Positions 1 through 9,400 of a stretch of 64,000 nucleotides of DNA are shown one piece after another. The notes beneath the pieces are model-generated. The model worked only from the letters and a program-made list of their open reading frames with translations, ran no database searches and was not told the origin of the DNA. How positions within the stretch are numbered: the stretch's first letter is position 1; every line of letters begins with the position of its first letter. Source of the stretch: Natrinema salsiterrestre (lineage in GTDB: Archaea; Halobacteriota; Halobacteria; Halobacteriales; Natrialbaceae). Position numbers and translations under genes: made by a program. Location of the stretch: assembly GCF_029502005.1 (NCBI RefSeq), contig NZ_JAMQOT010000010.1, positions 51,143 through 115,142 of the forward strand, read 5' to 3'.

Positions 1-1007
1 GTAATTTCAGCCTTAACTTCCGAGAGTTCTTCCTCTAGGTCTCCGATCTCCTCTTTCAGAGACTCAATCCGGTCGTCTGCACTATCTACCTTCTCTCGAA
101 GCTGCTCCCGGAGTTCGCTGAGATCACGGTTACGTCCACACTGAGGGCACCTGTTCGGGAGGCGGTTCCGTGCCTTTTTTTCTTCAACCAGCCGTCCACA
201 CACGGGGCAGGTAAATTCCTGAATGGCATCAATGATGAGGTCATTGACCTTCTGCGTATATCTGGACGTGTCACTGAGTTCCCGCCGTTTTTGTTTGAGT
301 TGGTCCTCAAGGAACCGTCGCCGGTCATAGAGTCCGTCAAGTCGCTCTGCAACCTCGTCTTTCGCTTGAAGCCGAGCGCTGATACTCTCAATCTCCCCCG
401 ACTCAACCAGTTCTTTGAGCTCTTCGATCTCTTCAATCCGGTTCTGCGTTCTAGAGATGGGAAGAGAATTCAGGTTCTCTTCCAGTTGCCTGATACTCGG
501 TTTCTCTTCTCCACGTCTTCGAATCTCTCGAAGGTGGTCTAGGTCGTGTTTTGCACGGCGATGGCGTTCGATTTTTATCTGATTCTCCGCGCTGAGGAGC
601 GACCTAATTCGATTCAGCAGATCCTCCCCAGAGTGTGCGCTGATCGGCTGGTTTGCCGGATTTGCGGTGATAAACTGGAGGCGAACATCCTCCTCTGGTC
701 CGATGTATGATCTCACCCCTTCACCGGCATTGAGAGATTGACCATCGTGTTCGTATGTATGTTTCTGATCCCGTAGCACTGCATCTGTGTTATCGAAGTG
801 GACGTTCACCGTACTGTGTTGACCGGACGTGACTCCGAACGTTCCAGACCGTCCGTACAACGCGTAAAGGATGGCGTTAAATGTCAACGTCTTTCCGGAT
901 CTGTTTCCGCCGGACAACAACAAGTCATCGCCGGAAATCGTCTCTTCGGCGATTGTTGGGCTCTCATCGATTGCGAAGTTCTCGATTTCGAGTCTACTGA
1001 TTTTCAT
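1..1007 (-). CDS. SMC-like ATPase, N-terminal part (runs off the window)
   Basis: Reading frame open from an ATG at 1007 to the window edge, 335 codons visible. The start MKISRLEIENFAID is followed by a Walker A (GGNRSGKT, about residues 33-40) and then long charged coiled-coil sequence. Near residues 265-290 there are two CxxC pairs (TCPVCGR and RCPQCGR), as in zinc-hook or zinc-ribbon inserts of SMC/Rad50-like proteins. The C-terminal half with signature and Walker B lies outside, so the family (Rad50/SbcC-like or a haloarchaeal SMC relative) cannot be settled. It overlaps the upstream membrane-protein gene by 14 nt, so the two are very likely co-transcribed and translationally coupled. An SMC-like ATPase tied to a membrane protein suggests a two-component DNA-sensing or defence unit; that is inference. 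Confidence 0.8.
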   Translation of the reverse strand, partial: MKISRLEIENFAIDESPTIAEETISGDDLLLSGGNRSGKTLTFNAILYALYGRSGTFGVTSGQHSTVNVHFDNTDAVLRDQKHTYEHDGQSLNAGEGVRSYIGPEEDVRLQFITANPANQPISAHSGEDLLNRIRSLLSAENQIKIERHRRAKHDLDHLREIRRRGEEKPSIRQLEENLNSLPISRTQNRIEEIEELKELVESGEIESISARLQAKDEVAERLDGLYDRRRFLEDQLKQKRRELSDTSRYTQKVNDLIIDAIQEFTCPVCGRLVEEKKARNRLPNRCPQCGRNRDLSELREQLREKVDSADDRIESLKEEIGDLEEELSEVKAEI

Positions 1008-1521
1008 AGTTTTCCTCGTAGGGGACAGACATCTGTTTTGCAAGCTGGTTCAGTTCACGAAACGACCGGACAGAGAACACACGTAATATGATGGCGGCAA
1101 GCCCGACGCCGATAAACAGGCCCACAAACTTGCCGATCACATATCCTGTGATTGGTACTGTGATTGCGAGAAGAATTCCGGCTAGAATGGAGACGTGATG
1201 GCTATAGCCCTTCTCGTCGAAGTCATCTATTGCGTCTTTCACCTCTTGCTGGGCGGAGTCAAAGAAATCGTTTTCTCCGGTAATCCTCAGAATGGTTGCT
1301 GTGGATCGCTTCAGATTCCCTCCTGCCCAGAAGTCGTTGAGCCAATCATTAGCAACAACGACTGTGAACATCACGGCTAGAGCCGGAACGGTAGCTGCCA
1401 CAAGTGCTATCCGATCTGTCGAAATTAGAGGAATATCCCAGTATAGCAAGACGAGGAGGGAGTACACGTATATCGCCAGTGCCCCCCATCCACCGTTCTT
1501 TATCTGAGAAGTAAGCCCCAT
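994..1521 (-). CDS. Four-helix membrane protein coupled to the SMC-like ATPase
   Basis: 175 aa, start ATG at 1521. Hydrophobic segments lie at about residues 12-31, 37-58, 107-128 and 130-148. A soluble acidic loop of about 50 residues between helices 2 and 3 contains DSAQQEVKDAIDDFDEKG. The C-terminus is charged. No enzymatic motif is seen and I do not recognise the family. The stop overlaps the start of the downstream SMC-like ATPase. The domain plan (two helices, cytosolic helical loop, two helices) is like SLATT-type effectors, but I cannot show homology. An AT-rich stretch upstream (1560-1610) may hold its promoter. Confidence 0.7.
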   Translation of the reverse strand: MGLTSQIKNGGWGALAIYVYSLLVLLYWDIPLISTDRIALVAATVPALAVMFTVVVANDWLNDFWAGGNLKRSTATILRITGENDFFDSAQQEVKDAIDDFDEKGYSHHVSILAGILLAITVPITGYVIGKFVGLFIGVGLAAIILRVFSVRSFRELNQLAKQMSVPYEENYENQ

Positions 1522-1721
1522 TGTGACACTGTTCCGTCAAACAATGTCACAGGCAATAAAGTGTGTGGTGGTTGGCAGGCAAATCTATTAAGCTTACTAA
1601 TAGTTCGTATGTATAGAACGCCTACCTATCCGTTGTTCCTACTCCGTTGTACGGGAAGAAACGGTCATAACTCAGCTGTCTAGATTTCATAATCTCTTAT
1701 CAGAATATCCGTACTGCGGTA

Positions 1722-1750
1722 GTTTTTATTAGCCCCTCAAGGGGTGAGTG
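1722..1750 (+). promoter_or_regulatory. TTTAT plus hairpin plus GTGAG leader element, copy 1
   Basis: Reads TTTTTATT, then the perfect hairpin CCCCTcaAGGGG, then TGAGTG. It lies about 40 nt before the ATG of the TFB pseudogene. The same arrangement recurs at 13651, 14690, 16195 and 45389. The T/A-rich part could be the TATA box with the hairpin in the 5' leader. Confidence 0.55.
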
Positions 1751-1790
1751 GCTCGCTGTACTGGCGGGTTCCCGAAATACGGTGAGAACG

Positions 1791-2717
1791 ATGGCATCCA
1801 GAGACATCTACGAAACTGGCTTCGACGAAGACGTCCGAACGGAATCGAGCGCGAACAAATGTCCCGAGTGCGGCGGACGAGTCACGACGAACGCGGTCGA
1901 AACGGTCTGCGAGGACTGTGGGCTGGTCATCGACGAACAGCGAATCGATCACGGGCCGGAGTGGCGGGCGTACGACGACGAGGAATGTGAACGAACGGGT
2001 GCCCCACTTGCTGCGGCTCGCCACGATCCCGGCCTGTCGACGGAAATCGGTCGCGGCACCGACGCGAAAGGAAACTAACTCTCTGGGAAGAAGCGGCGGC
2101 GACTCGCGCGAATTCGCCGAGAGTAGACCCGGGGTCGCTGGCGGTTGGAATCGGAACGGAATCTCGCCCACGGACTGGGCGAAGTGCGTCGGTTAGCGAG
2201 TGCCCTCGAGATCTCCGATTCGGTCCGCGACCAGGCGTGTCAGCTCTTCCGGAGCGCCCAGAACGAGGATCTGCTTCGTGGCAGATCCATCGAGGCCATT
2301 GCTGCGGCCAGCGTCTACGGAGCCTGCCGGTGTAACGGCCTCTCTCGGTTAGTGGACGACATCAGCGAGATGGCCCGCGTCGCGGAGCCACGGGTCACGA
2401 ACGCGTACAAAACGCTGAACGAAGAGCTGAGCCTTCCCGCTGAGCCCGTCTCACCCAGCATGTTCGTGCCGCGCCTCGCCTCGAACCTCGAGTGCCCGGA
2501 TGAGATCCGACAGCGGGCCCGAACGCTCGCTGAGCAGGCAGAAGAGCGCGGCGTCACGACGGGCGTCTATCCGGCCGGGTTCGCCGCGGCCTGCCTCTAC
2601 AAGGCCGGTCGCGAGCAGGGCCGATGGTTGACGCAATCCGAGGCCGCGGACGTGGCGAACGCCTCGAAGGCGACCGTCTGGACACACCGAGATACGTTGG
2701 AGGAACAGGTCGCCTGA
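1791..2717 (+). pseudogene. Transcription initiation factor TFB, broken by two in-frame stops
   Basis: Two open stretches, 1791-2075 and 2127-2717, are in the same frame, separated by TAA at 2076 and TAG at 2124. Read through, the product is about 308 aa and aligns along its length with the intact TFB at 13707. It has an N-terminal zinc ribbon (CPECGGR, then CEDCGL), the B-finger region, and two cyclin-like repeats (ERNLAHGLGEVRRLASAL and the VSPSMFVPRLASNL half). The intact copy has Thr and Gln at or near the two stop positions, so these are nonsense substitutions, not frameshifts. A shorter product from TTG 2145 would lack the ribbon and could not recruit polymerase normally. Start ATG at 1791 is preferred; GTG at 1782 is in frame. 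Confidence 0.8.
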
Positions 2718-2790
2718 GGCAGATCACGGTCTCTCCGTCTGTACTGCACATCGTTCTATCCACGCTACGATTTAAACACGAAGACGAGCC

Positions 2791-3693
2791 ATGTTCTCTG
2801 TAGACTGCTCTATGAACGGTCGTTACTCCGACTTTGAGGAACTGCGGCCGACCGGCGAGGCGTCCCACATTCCGGACACGAGGCTGGATGACGGGTGTGA
2901 GGGAGACCCCCGGCGGCAACGCGTCGCGACGAGTACTGGTGGCTACCCTGATGCGCCGACGGTAACCGATGGCGAGTGCCAGTCCTGTGGGGCGTCAGTC
3001 CCAGACGGCCAGACAAAATGCCGGTTCTGTCTCACCAACCATCTCGGAAGTGACGCCACTAGCACGAACGAGACAGCGTCGACGACGTTTCTCGGCATCG
3101 TTCACCTGGTCGTCGAGTCGACCACGTTCTACGGCGCCGTGGCGAAGGGCGGCGCCGCTGCGAACCTCCTCTCCGCCAACGAGGCGGAGCCGGCTGTCGA
3201 CGACTACACGCTCATCTACGATCTCGATGAGGCGTCGGCGCGCCAGTTGGCCGAACAATAGCCCTCACTCCCCGACGCGGTACAGGTGTCGGCAGCGGCG
3301 GGAGAACGGCTTCTTAGTGCCGCCCGTGACCGGGCTGGGTGGCACGGGCAGGGAGCGTCGGAGCGTCGGGAGCAGACCCCGACGCGGCTCTACGACCAGC
3401 GTGGGGACGGCATCCGCGACGCGTCACGGCTCACTGAGGTCCTCGACGACGCCGACGACGCGGTGTGGCTGGTTCCAGCGATGGCGCTGACCGAATCTAC
3501 TGGCGAAGCTGGGGCTGATCGCCAGATGTCGGCGGTGCCGGCGACTCTGGAACTCGACTGTCAAAACTGTGGACGGGCAACCGACCACCGGTTCAAGACC
3601 CATGAATCAATCCCAGATGAGGCGTGGACGGGACAACCGATCTGGGAGTGCCGGGTGTGTGGCTCGGCTCGCTACGGACCCAGTCTCGAGTAG
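2791..3693 (+). pseudogene. Haloarchaeal zinc protein of the 'biosurfactant protein 1' annotation type, one in-frame stop
   Basis: The frame is open from ATG 2791 to TAG 3259 and continues in the same frame to TAG 3691, giving 300 codons. The N-terminal part has a zinc ribbon (CQSCGA, then CRFC), a hydrophobic stretch (FLGIVHLVVESTTFYGAVAKGG) and an acidic middle. The C-terminal part has a second zinc ribbon (CQNCGR and CRVCGS). From memory of this family the stop replaces a Trp codon (TGG to TAG) after ARQLAEQ. The name is an annotation label used in haloarchaeal genomes; I know no demonstrated function. ATG 2812 is an alternative start. Confidence 0.65.
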
Positions 3694-3710
3694 CACAGGG
3701 TTGGATGTCG

Positions 3711-3753
3711 ATTAACCAACATCTTGCATGGTCTCCGAGCTTTGTTGGTTAAT
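3711..3753. repeat. Spaced inverted repeat TTAACCAACA/TGTTGGTTAA, copy 1
   Basis: Arms ATTAACCAACA (3711-3721) and TGTTGGTTAAT (3743-3753) are exact reverse complements separated by 21 bp. Three more copies with 21-22 bp spacers lie at 13542, 49644 and 52386. A dimeric regulator or a recombinase could bind it. Function unknown. Confidence 0.8.
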
Positions 3754-3768
3754 ACTGTGAGCTCCTGC

Positions 3769-3951
3769 GACGATCTGGAGTCAATACACCAAATCGAGCC
3801 AGCGACAGCCGATTACCCTGCGTTCGAATAAGAGATCACGTCCTTCGACATGCTCGCGACGTTCATCAACGAGCAGCCGGTGGAGTTCGACGCGATCTTC
3901 GAAGAGCTGACTGAGGAGGTCAAAGCAAGCCTTGAAGCGGAACGAGAATAG
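3769..3951 (+). pseudogene. Relic of a small gene with one in-frame stop
   Basis: Codons from GAC (3769) read DDLESIHQIEPATADYPAFE, then TAA at 3829, then continue in frame as EITSFDMLATFINEQ to TAG at 3949. The downstream part alone could give a 33-aa peptide from ATG 3850. The composition is typically haloarchaeal. I do not recognise the family. It lies just after the spaced inverted repeat. Confidence 0.35.
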
Positions 3952-4115
3952 TAGGAGTACTGAGAGGATTTGCGTATAGTTCACGGGATTGCTCGTATCT
4001 CATGGACCGCGCGGGATACTTAAATGAATGGTCAATATTTTTACCATGATCGCTGTACAGCGGGAGGTTATGCAAAATGAGGAGCCCTATGGTATATGCG
4101 GGTCAATGATGTAGC

Positions 4116-4958
4116 ATGTCTGGGAGCAAGGCGCACATAACAGAGCCCTCGGAAATCGCTCAAGACCAGTTGTCCCTGTTCGACGCGTTATCAGGCGACG
4201 ATGCAGAGCGGATTATCCCGCTCAGCATGCTCGAGACACAGCACTACTGTGAGCAGAAAGCCCGGTTCCAACGTGGCAGCGACTGGGACGAAGAGTCACT
4301 CCCAGCACGTCTCGTTCGAGGACGAGAACAACACAGCGAACTCGCCGAAACAACGACTTCAACCGATAATGAGTACACGCTCGCAGACGCATGGGATGAC
4401 ATCCAGTCCGGGGATGTCTCACTGATCTACCCGCCCTTCGCACACGAATTCGTGAACATGGTGGTAGTCGGACGACCGATGTTTCTCCGGTTCACCGAGA
4501 GTCAACCATCCCAGCTGACGCTCGTCCGCGGCGTCACCAAAGAACCGTACACGGAGCGACTCTTCTCAAACGAGGAGTTTCTGTTGTGGTGTCACGGCAA
4601 CTTGTTGGACCGAATCGGGTTCGACGTCTCAGACCTTTCGATTCGCTACCTCAAGTACCCTCAGTCGAAGTTCGACGCTGTCGAAGTGAGCAGAGCACAA
4701 CTTCTGCTCGCCGCCGAAGACGGTGACGACATCACCGTTCAACTTGACCAAAACTCCTCACTACACCCAAACATTCGGCGCCATCCGATCACGTACGAAC
4801 GGGACAGTGAACGAGGGAAGCAACTCCGGGCGTACGCCGCATTCTGGCGAGACGACGGCGACGACCCTGACGGTGCGAATCACTGGAAGCAATGTGCGAG
4901 TTGTCGCTTCCAGCCACAGTGCGACTTAGCACTCGCCGAAGGGGACCACCGCGGGTGA
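4116..4958 (+). CDS. Cas4-like Fe-S protein with apparently degenerate nuclease site
   Basis: 280 aa. It has the Cas4/RecB-nuclease layout: MLETQHYCEQKARF near the N-terminus with Cys45, an RGREQH helix, and a C-terminal CASCRFQPQC with Cys260, Cys263 and Cys269. These four cysteines could hold the 4Fe-4S cluster typical of Cas4. The expected D...ExK residues are not obvious in the middle; the equivalent strands read RPMFLRF and LTLVRGVTK, so catalysis may be lost or the site divergent. There is no CRISPR array or other cas gene here, so a role in spacer acquisition is unlikely. It is first in a three-gene operon; its stop overlaps the GTG of the exonuclease gene (GTGA). A TATA-like ATACTTAAAT lies near 4016. 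Confidence 0.7.
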   Translation: MSGSKAHITEPSEIAQDQLSLFDALSGDDAERIIPLSMLETQHYCEQKARFQRGSDWDEESLPARLVRGREQHSELAETTTSTDNEYTLADAWDDIQSGDVSLIYPPFAHEFVNMVVVGRPMFLRFTESQPSQLTLVRGVTKEPYTERLFSNEEFLLWCHGNLLDRIGFDVSDLSIRYLKYPQSKFDAVEVSRAQLLLAAEDGDDITVQLDQNSSLHPNIRRHPITYERDSERGKQLRAYAAFWRDDGDDPDGANHWKQCASCRFQPQCDLALAEGDHRG

Positions 4959-6496
4959 TCACTGATGAATATCCAGACGCTGATAGTCCAAATGATGCAC
5001 AGCCGAAGGCGACCACGGAAATGGCCACTTCGGGCGACAGCAATCGGAGGACGTCCATGATCGGCCTCACTGTCCTTCCTGAGCCGACGATAGAACAGTG
5101 TGAGAGGACCCAACTCAAAGACATTGTCCACTACTTTGACTCTGAGGTCGTCTTTACCCCGGATCAGGTCCACGAACCGTTTCTCAATGCTACTCTCGAA
5201 GATTCCGTAGAGGTAATGACTCAACCGCTGGCCCGTGGGCGGGCCACGCAGATCGCGTGCGATGACGATACACGGTTGGTCTGGGCCTCGACTCCGGCCG
5301 AACTTGAGGAAGCCATCCAATTAACACAGACCGGAGTACTAGAGGACCGCCCGGAGTGCTTTATTCTCTCCGACCAGTTGCGTGTCTCCGTCGACCTGAT
5401 CGACTTGGAAGCCCATCTCGATGGCCTTGCGGAGTATCGAGCACCGTTCGACAAGCACGATGCCGTCGACGCGTTTACGCACCTCACGGTTGAAGCGAAC
5501 CCGAAGTACCGCGCAGAGTGGGAAGGTATTGATGTTCAAGGTGTAATGCCCGGCGCAAACAAACAGCAAGGGGCCAGCGGCGCCGGCGTCGCACACTTCG
5601 AACTGCAGGCGGGCGGTGTCGTCGGGGAAAAGACACGCAAGCTGAGTGCATTCGGACTTCAAGCCGTTGACCAAGTCGGCCGGTCACGAGCAGCCACGCT
5701 CAACGAGGCCGGTATTCAATCCCGTCAGGACCTCGAATCGGCCTCTGTCCACGAAATCTCCAAGCTAGCAAATCTCGGGCAGCAAACGGCAAGAACCGCA
5801 ATTGAATCCGCGCAAGTAATCGAACACGGCGAGATCCGGAAAGCACCTGGAGCAAGCCTTCCAGAGAAAGACCCGATCTTCATTGACATCGAGACTGATG
5901 GCCTCAACCCAACGATTATCTGGCTCATCGGCGTCTACATCCCGTCACAGGACGACCGGTATATGCCGTTTATTGAGACGGACCCGACGCAGCCAGCAAC
6001 GGCTCTTGAGGAGTTCCTCTCGTGGCTATCCGAACACGGGAACAACCGGCCGATCGTCGCCTACAATGGGTGGAACTTCGATTTCCCGGTCATCCACGAA
6101 CACATCGACGAGCACTGCCCACAATACCTCGACTTCTGGGAGAGCACTCACCGATTCGACCTCTACGACTGGGCGGTCAGAAAGAACAACGCCCTCCTCC
6201 CCGGATTAACGAACAAACTGGACGACGTCGCGCCGGCACTGGGATGGGAACCACTTGACACTGGCCTAACGGGCGCTGAGGTTGGCCGGCTATTCCAACG
6301 ATACGCTGCGAACCCTTGCCCTGCTACTGAGCTGGACTGGGAGCGGCACAAACGGTACTGCGAGGACGACGTTCGCGCACTCGCACACATCTATGACCGG
6401 GTCGCAACAGCGACACGACGCATGACGACAACCAACCGCAGATCGACTTCGGCGACCGAAGACACCACGTCACAAGGAACACTCAACGATTTCTAA
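4955..6496 (+). CDS. MrfB/YprB-like DEDD exonuclease with helix-hairpin-helix
   Basis: 513 aa from GTG 4955, which overlaps the previous stop by four bases; ATG 5057 is a later alternative. The N-terminal half is uncharacterised. Near residues 230-285 there is a helix-hairpin-helix region (DQVGRSRAATLNEAG, LANLGQQTARTA). The C-terminal RNase H-like exonuclease domain shows DIETDG (about residue 310), AYNGWNFDFPVI (about 370) and YCEDDVRALAHIYD (about 468), the DEDD-type metal ligands. In Bacillus, MrfB works with the helicase MrfA to remove mitomycin C adducts, and an MrfA homologue follows here by 3 nt. By analogy it would degrade DNA near lesions or foreign DNA. Pairing with a Cas4-like protein is not part of the bacterial system. 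Confidence 0.8.
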   Translation: MITDEYPDADSPNDAQPKATTEMATSGDSNRRTSMIGLTVLPEPTIEQCERTQLKDIVHYFDSEVVFTPDQVHEPFLNATLEDSVEVMTQPLARGRATQIACDDDTRLVWASTPAELEEAIQLTQTGVLEDRPECFILSDQLRVSVDLIDLEAHLDGLAEYRAPFDKHDAVDAFTHLTVEANPKYRAEWEGIDVQGVMPGANKQQGASGAGVAHFELQAGGVVGEKTRKLSAFGLQAVDQVGRSRAATLNEAGIQSRQDLESASVHEISKLANLGQQTARTAIESAQVIEHGEIRKAPGASLPEKDPIFIDIETDGLNPTIIWLIGVYIPSQDDRYMPFIETDPTQPATALEEFLSWLSEHGNNRPIVAYNGWNFDFPVIHEHIDEHCPQYLDFWESTHRFDLYDWAVRKNNALLPGLTNKLDDVAPALGWEPLDTGLTGAEVGRLFQRYAANPCPATELDWERHKRYCEDDVRALAHIYDRVATATRRMTTTNRRSTSATEDTTSQGTLNDF

Positions 6497-6499
6497 CCA

Positions 6500-8935
6500 A
6501 TGAGCAACACCACCCCATCACTCGACACGGTCCTGAACACTGACACACTCGAAGACACGTTCCCCGAGTATGAAGGCCAGCTGGTCGACACGATTACAGA
6601 CCCACCGAGGGAGGCAGACAGGGTCTCGGCCACCGACGTACTCCCCGATACACTCGCCGAGCCACTCGAACACGACCTCTACAGCCATCAGGCGGCAGCA
6701 ATTCAGGAGTTACAGGCCGGAAACAACGTCACCGTCTCGACGTCGACGTCTTCCGGGAAGACATGGATTTACACGCTGTACTTCTGCCTTCGGAAACTGC
6801 AGAACCCGGACGCCCGTGCACTCTTCCTATACCCGACGAAAGCACTGAGCGCAGATCAAGAACGCGCGATCAACGACCTATTCAACAAACTCGGCATTGA
6901 TGCCTTCGCCGAAACGTACGACGGCGACACTAAAGACGACCGGAAGAAACTCATCAGGGACCGCGTCGATGTCGTCATCTCGAACTTTGCCGGGATGAAC
7001 CAGTATCTGGAGTCCCATATGAAATGGCGAGATGTCTTCCAGAACTGCGAACTCGTCGCCGTTGATGAGTGCCACACGTACACTGGCGTTCACGGAATGC
7101 ACGTTGCGTGGGTCATCCGTCGACTCCGACGGCTACTCGACCACTACGGCTCCGACCCGCAGTTCGTCTGCTCAACAGCCACCATCGGGAACCCCCGCGA
7201 GCACTCTGAACTCCTGACCGGGACTGACTTCCAAGTCATCGACGATGACGGCAGTCCGCATGGCCGCCGCGAAATCGCGTTCTGGGAACCACCACTTCAA
7301 GAAACAGACGGGCCCGTCGACGAACTTGGCGAAGACGAAATCCTCCCATCGATGCGACGGAACGCCGACGATGAAGCCGCAGGTGCCCTCGTTCACCTCG
7401 CAAAAAACGACGTCCAGACGCTGATGTTCACCGACTCACGGCAAGGCACAGAAATCGGCGTCAAACGCGCGATCGAAGCCGCCCGAAACCATCCAGAAAG
7501 CAGCTACGTCGACATCGACCCGTACCACGCAGGGCTCAGTAAACGGAAACGCCGTGCCGTCGAGAACAAGCTGAGCAGCAGCGATCTCGACGGCGTCATC
7601 TCGACGAGCGCCTTAGAACTTGGGATCGACATCGGATCGATGGACGCCACTGTACTCGCAGGCTACCCCGGCACCCGGCAATCCTTCTGGCAACGGATCG
7701 GCCGCGCCGGCCGCGGAACCACAGACTCCCTGTCTGTATACGTCCCGCAATCCGACGCCATCGACCAGTATATCCTGGACAACCCAGAGTACGTCCTCGA
7801 AGAAAACGTGGAGGACGCCGTCGTCGATCTCTCAAACAATCCAGTCTATGCCAAGCATGTCCTCTGCGCTGCGTCTGAACGCCCGCTCACGGAGGCCGAC
7901 GCGGAATGGTTCGGGTTAGAAGACCGACTCGCACGCGCCATCGACATGTGGCAGGCAGCAGGACAGATGGTGGGTGATCTGGACCGTGGGGCGCAGTACA
8001 ACGGGTCCGCCCGCCCGCAAAGCGACATCTCGATGTACGCCACTACAGACGAACAGTACAAAGTCCGGCAGGAAGACGGCGACATCGACATGGAACCCCT
8101 CGATAAAGAACGCGTCTACCGGGAGTTCTACCCTGGAGCGTTGGTCCTCCACGATGGCGACCAGTACGAGGTTCAAGAGGTGGTAGAAGACCGTATCCAC
8201 CCGTACGTCACCGTTGAAGAATCACACTCTTCAAACTATACGCAAGCAATTCACGACAAGCAAATCACTGACTTAGAGATCGACCGCTCGTACGACCTCG
8301 GCAACGGGTACCAGCTCTGTGCCGGCATGGGGACCGTTCACATCAATTACAGCGCCTATAACGTCCTCAACATCCACACCGGCGAAGTCGTTGAACCGCT
8401 CGTCCCCATCGACTTGGATCCCATCTACCTCCGAACACAACTCATGTGGATCGCCTTCCCAGACCAAGCAATCAATCAGACGCTCCAAGAGATCCCATCG
8501 ATTTCATACCTGCAGCCAGACGAGGGGTCCGAGTTCGCATCGATGGGAGAAGAAGAATACACGATCACCGGTGGTCTTCACGGCGGCGAGCACGGCATGA
8601 TCAAAATGGCTCCGCTAGAGCTCCGGTTGGACAACAGCGACATGGGCGGGTTATCCACCCTATACCATTCAGAAGTCGGTAGCGCGGTCTGGTTCATCCA
8701 CGATGCCGTCGAAGGTGGAATTGGATTCGCCCACAGTATCTACGAGAATTTTGAAGCAGTAGCCCAGCGCACTCTTGAACGGATCGATGACTGTGACTGC
8801 GGGCGTGACGTTGGCTGCCCCGCATGCCTGATGAGCAGTCAATGCGGGAATCAAAACGAACCACTCCACCGTCCAGCCGCGGTGAGTCTTCTCGGAAAAG
8901 CGATCAATCAAGTCGAGACAACCACATCTGACTGA
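6500..8935 (+). CDS. MrfA/YprA-like DEAD/DEAH helicase with C-terminal DUF1998
   Basis: 811 aa. Motif I is STSSGKT (about residue 80), motif II is the DECH variant VDECHTYTG, and motif VI is WQRIGRAGRG. The C-terminal DUF1998-type zinc module ends in CDCGRDVGCPACLMSSQCG, four to five cysteines as in MrfA, where they bind zinc. The family is SF2, 3'-5' translocating, and in Bacillus acts with the MrfB exonuclease in excision of mitomycin C damage. It is the last gene of the operon. The length is slightly above Bacillus YprA. Function in DNA repair is the default; a defence role is possible because such helicases recur in DISARM and Dpd systems. Confidence 0.85.
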   Translation: MSNTTPSLDTVLNTDTLEDTFPEYEGQLVDTITDPPREADRVSATDVLPDTLAEPLEHDLYSHQAAAIQELQAGNNVTVSTSTSSGKTWIYTLYFCLRKLQNPDARALFLYPTKALSADQERAINDLFNKLGIDAFAETYDGDTKDDRKKLIRDRVDVVISNFAGMNQYLESHMKWRDVFQNCELVAVDECHTYTGVHGMHVAWVIRRLRRLLDHYGSDPQFVCSTATIGNPREHSELLTGTDFQVIDDDGSPHGRREIAFWEPPLQETDGPVDELGEDEILPSMRRNADDEAAGALVHLAKNDVQTLMFTDSRQGTEIGVKRAIEAARNHPESSYVDIDPYHAGLSKRKRRAVENKLSSSDLDGVISTSALELGIDIGSMDATVLAGYPGTRQSFWQRIGRAGRGTTDSLSVYVPQSDAIDQYILDNPEYVLEENVEDAVVDLSNNPVYAKHVLCAASERPLTEADAEWFGLEDRLARAIDMWQAAGQMVGDLDRGAQYNGSARPQSDISMYATTDEQYKVRQEDGDIDMEPLDKERVYREFYPGALVLHDGDQYEVQEVVEDRIHPYVTVEESHSSNYTQAIHDKQITDLEIDRSYDLGNGYQLCAGMGTVHINYSAYNVLNIHTGEVVEPLVPIDLDPIYLRTQLMWIAFPDQAINQTLQEIPSISYLQPDEGSEFASMGEEEYTITGGLHGGEHGMIKMAPLELRLDNSDMGGLSTLYHSEVGSAVWFIHDAVEGGIGFAHSIYENFEAVAQRTLERIDDCDCGRDVGCPACLMSSQCGNQNEPLHRPAAVSLLGKAINQVETTTSD

Positions 8936-8971
8936 GTTTACCACCCCCGACTGGATTTCTCCGGCGGCACT

Positions 8972-9120
8972 GTCTAATTAAGCCAGTTTGAGAAGCGAGC
9001 AGTTCGTAGATTTAGTGTCTTGCTCGATCCAGAACTTCTCAAAGAAACGTTGAGCACGGCGAATGTTGAATTTTGGGGACGTGATCGGACGGCAGCGCCC
9101 TGACGAGCGTTGCCGTCTGG
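8972..9120. mobile_element. Insertion-sequence remnant (shares its end with the element at 63890)
   Basis: GTTTGAGAAGcGAGCAG at about 8979-8995, followed by TCGTAGA, matches GTTTGAGAAGtGAGCAG and its continuation at 63890-63925 with few differences. At the right end of the window that sequence precedes a possible transposase start. No transposase frame survives here; a minus-strand frame (IRRAQRFFEKFWIEQD) ends within the remnant. The rest of 8936-9400 holds no gene I can support. Confidence 0.4.
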
Positions 9121-9400
9121 CTCCACGCGACCGGCTGTTCGCTTCGAAAAATGAAAGAAATTCTCCGATTATTCGGCGTAAAACGCTCACCCAAGCAATC
9201 TGTCAGTGGGTTCATCCCGTCTCTGATAACGTTGGCGAGAGTCAGCAGACGAGAGAAAGCCCAGCGTTGGTACGACTGACTGTGGGTATGATGCCCCTCA
9301 CGCATCGTCTACGGCGCCGAGCGGTGAGTGGGTGAGTGCTGGGCGCTGTTCTTCGGCCGGGCACGAGGTGGTGGCCCGGTACGGCCGGGTTAGTCAACCA

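Noticed and set aside
1791..3693. Stop-codon reassignment or programmed read-through
   Set aside because: All three stop codons appear and they replace different amino acids. Other genes nearby show frameshifts and truncations, so decay is simpler.
4116..4958. Cas4-like gene as part of a CRISPR system
   Set aside because: No repeat array, no other cas gene, and it is operonic with MrfB/MrfA-like genes.
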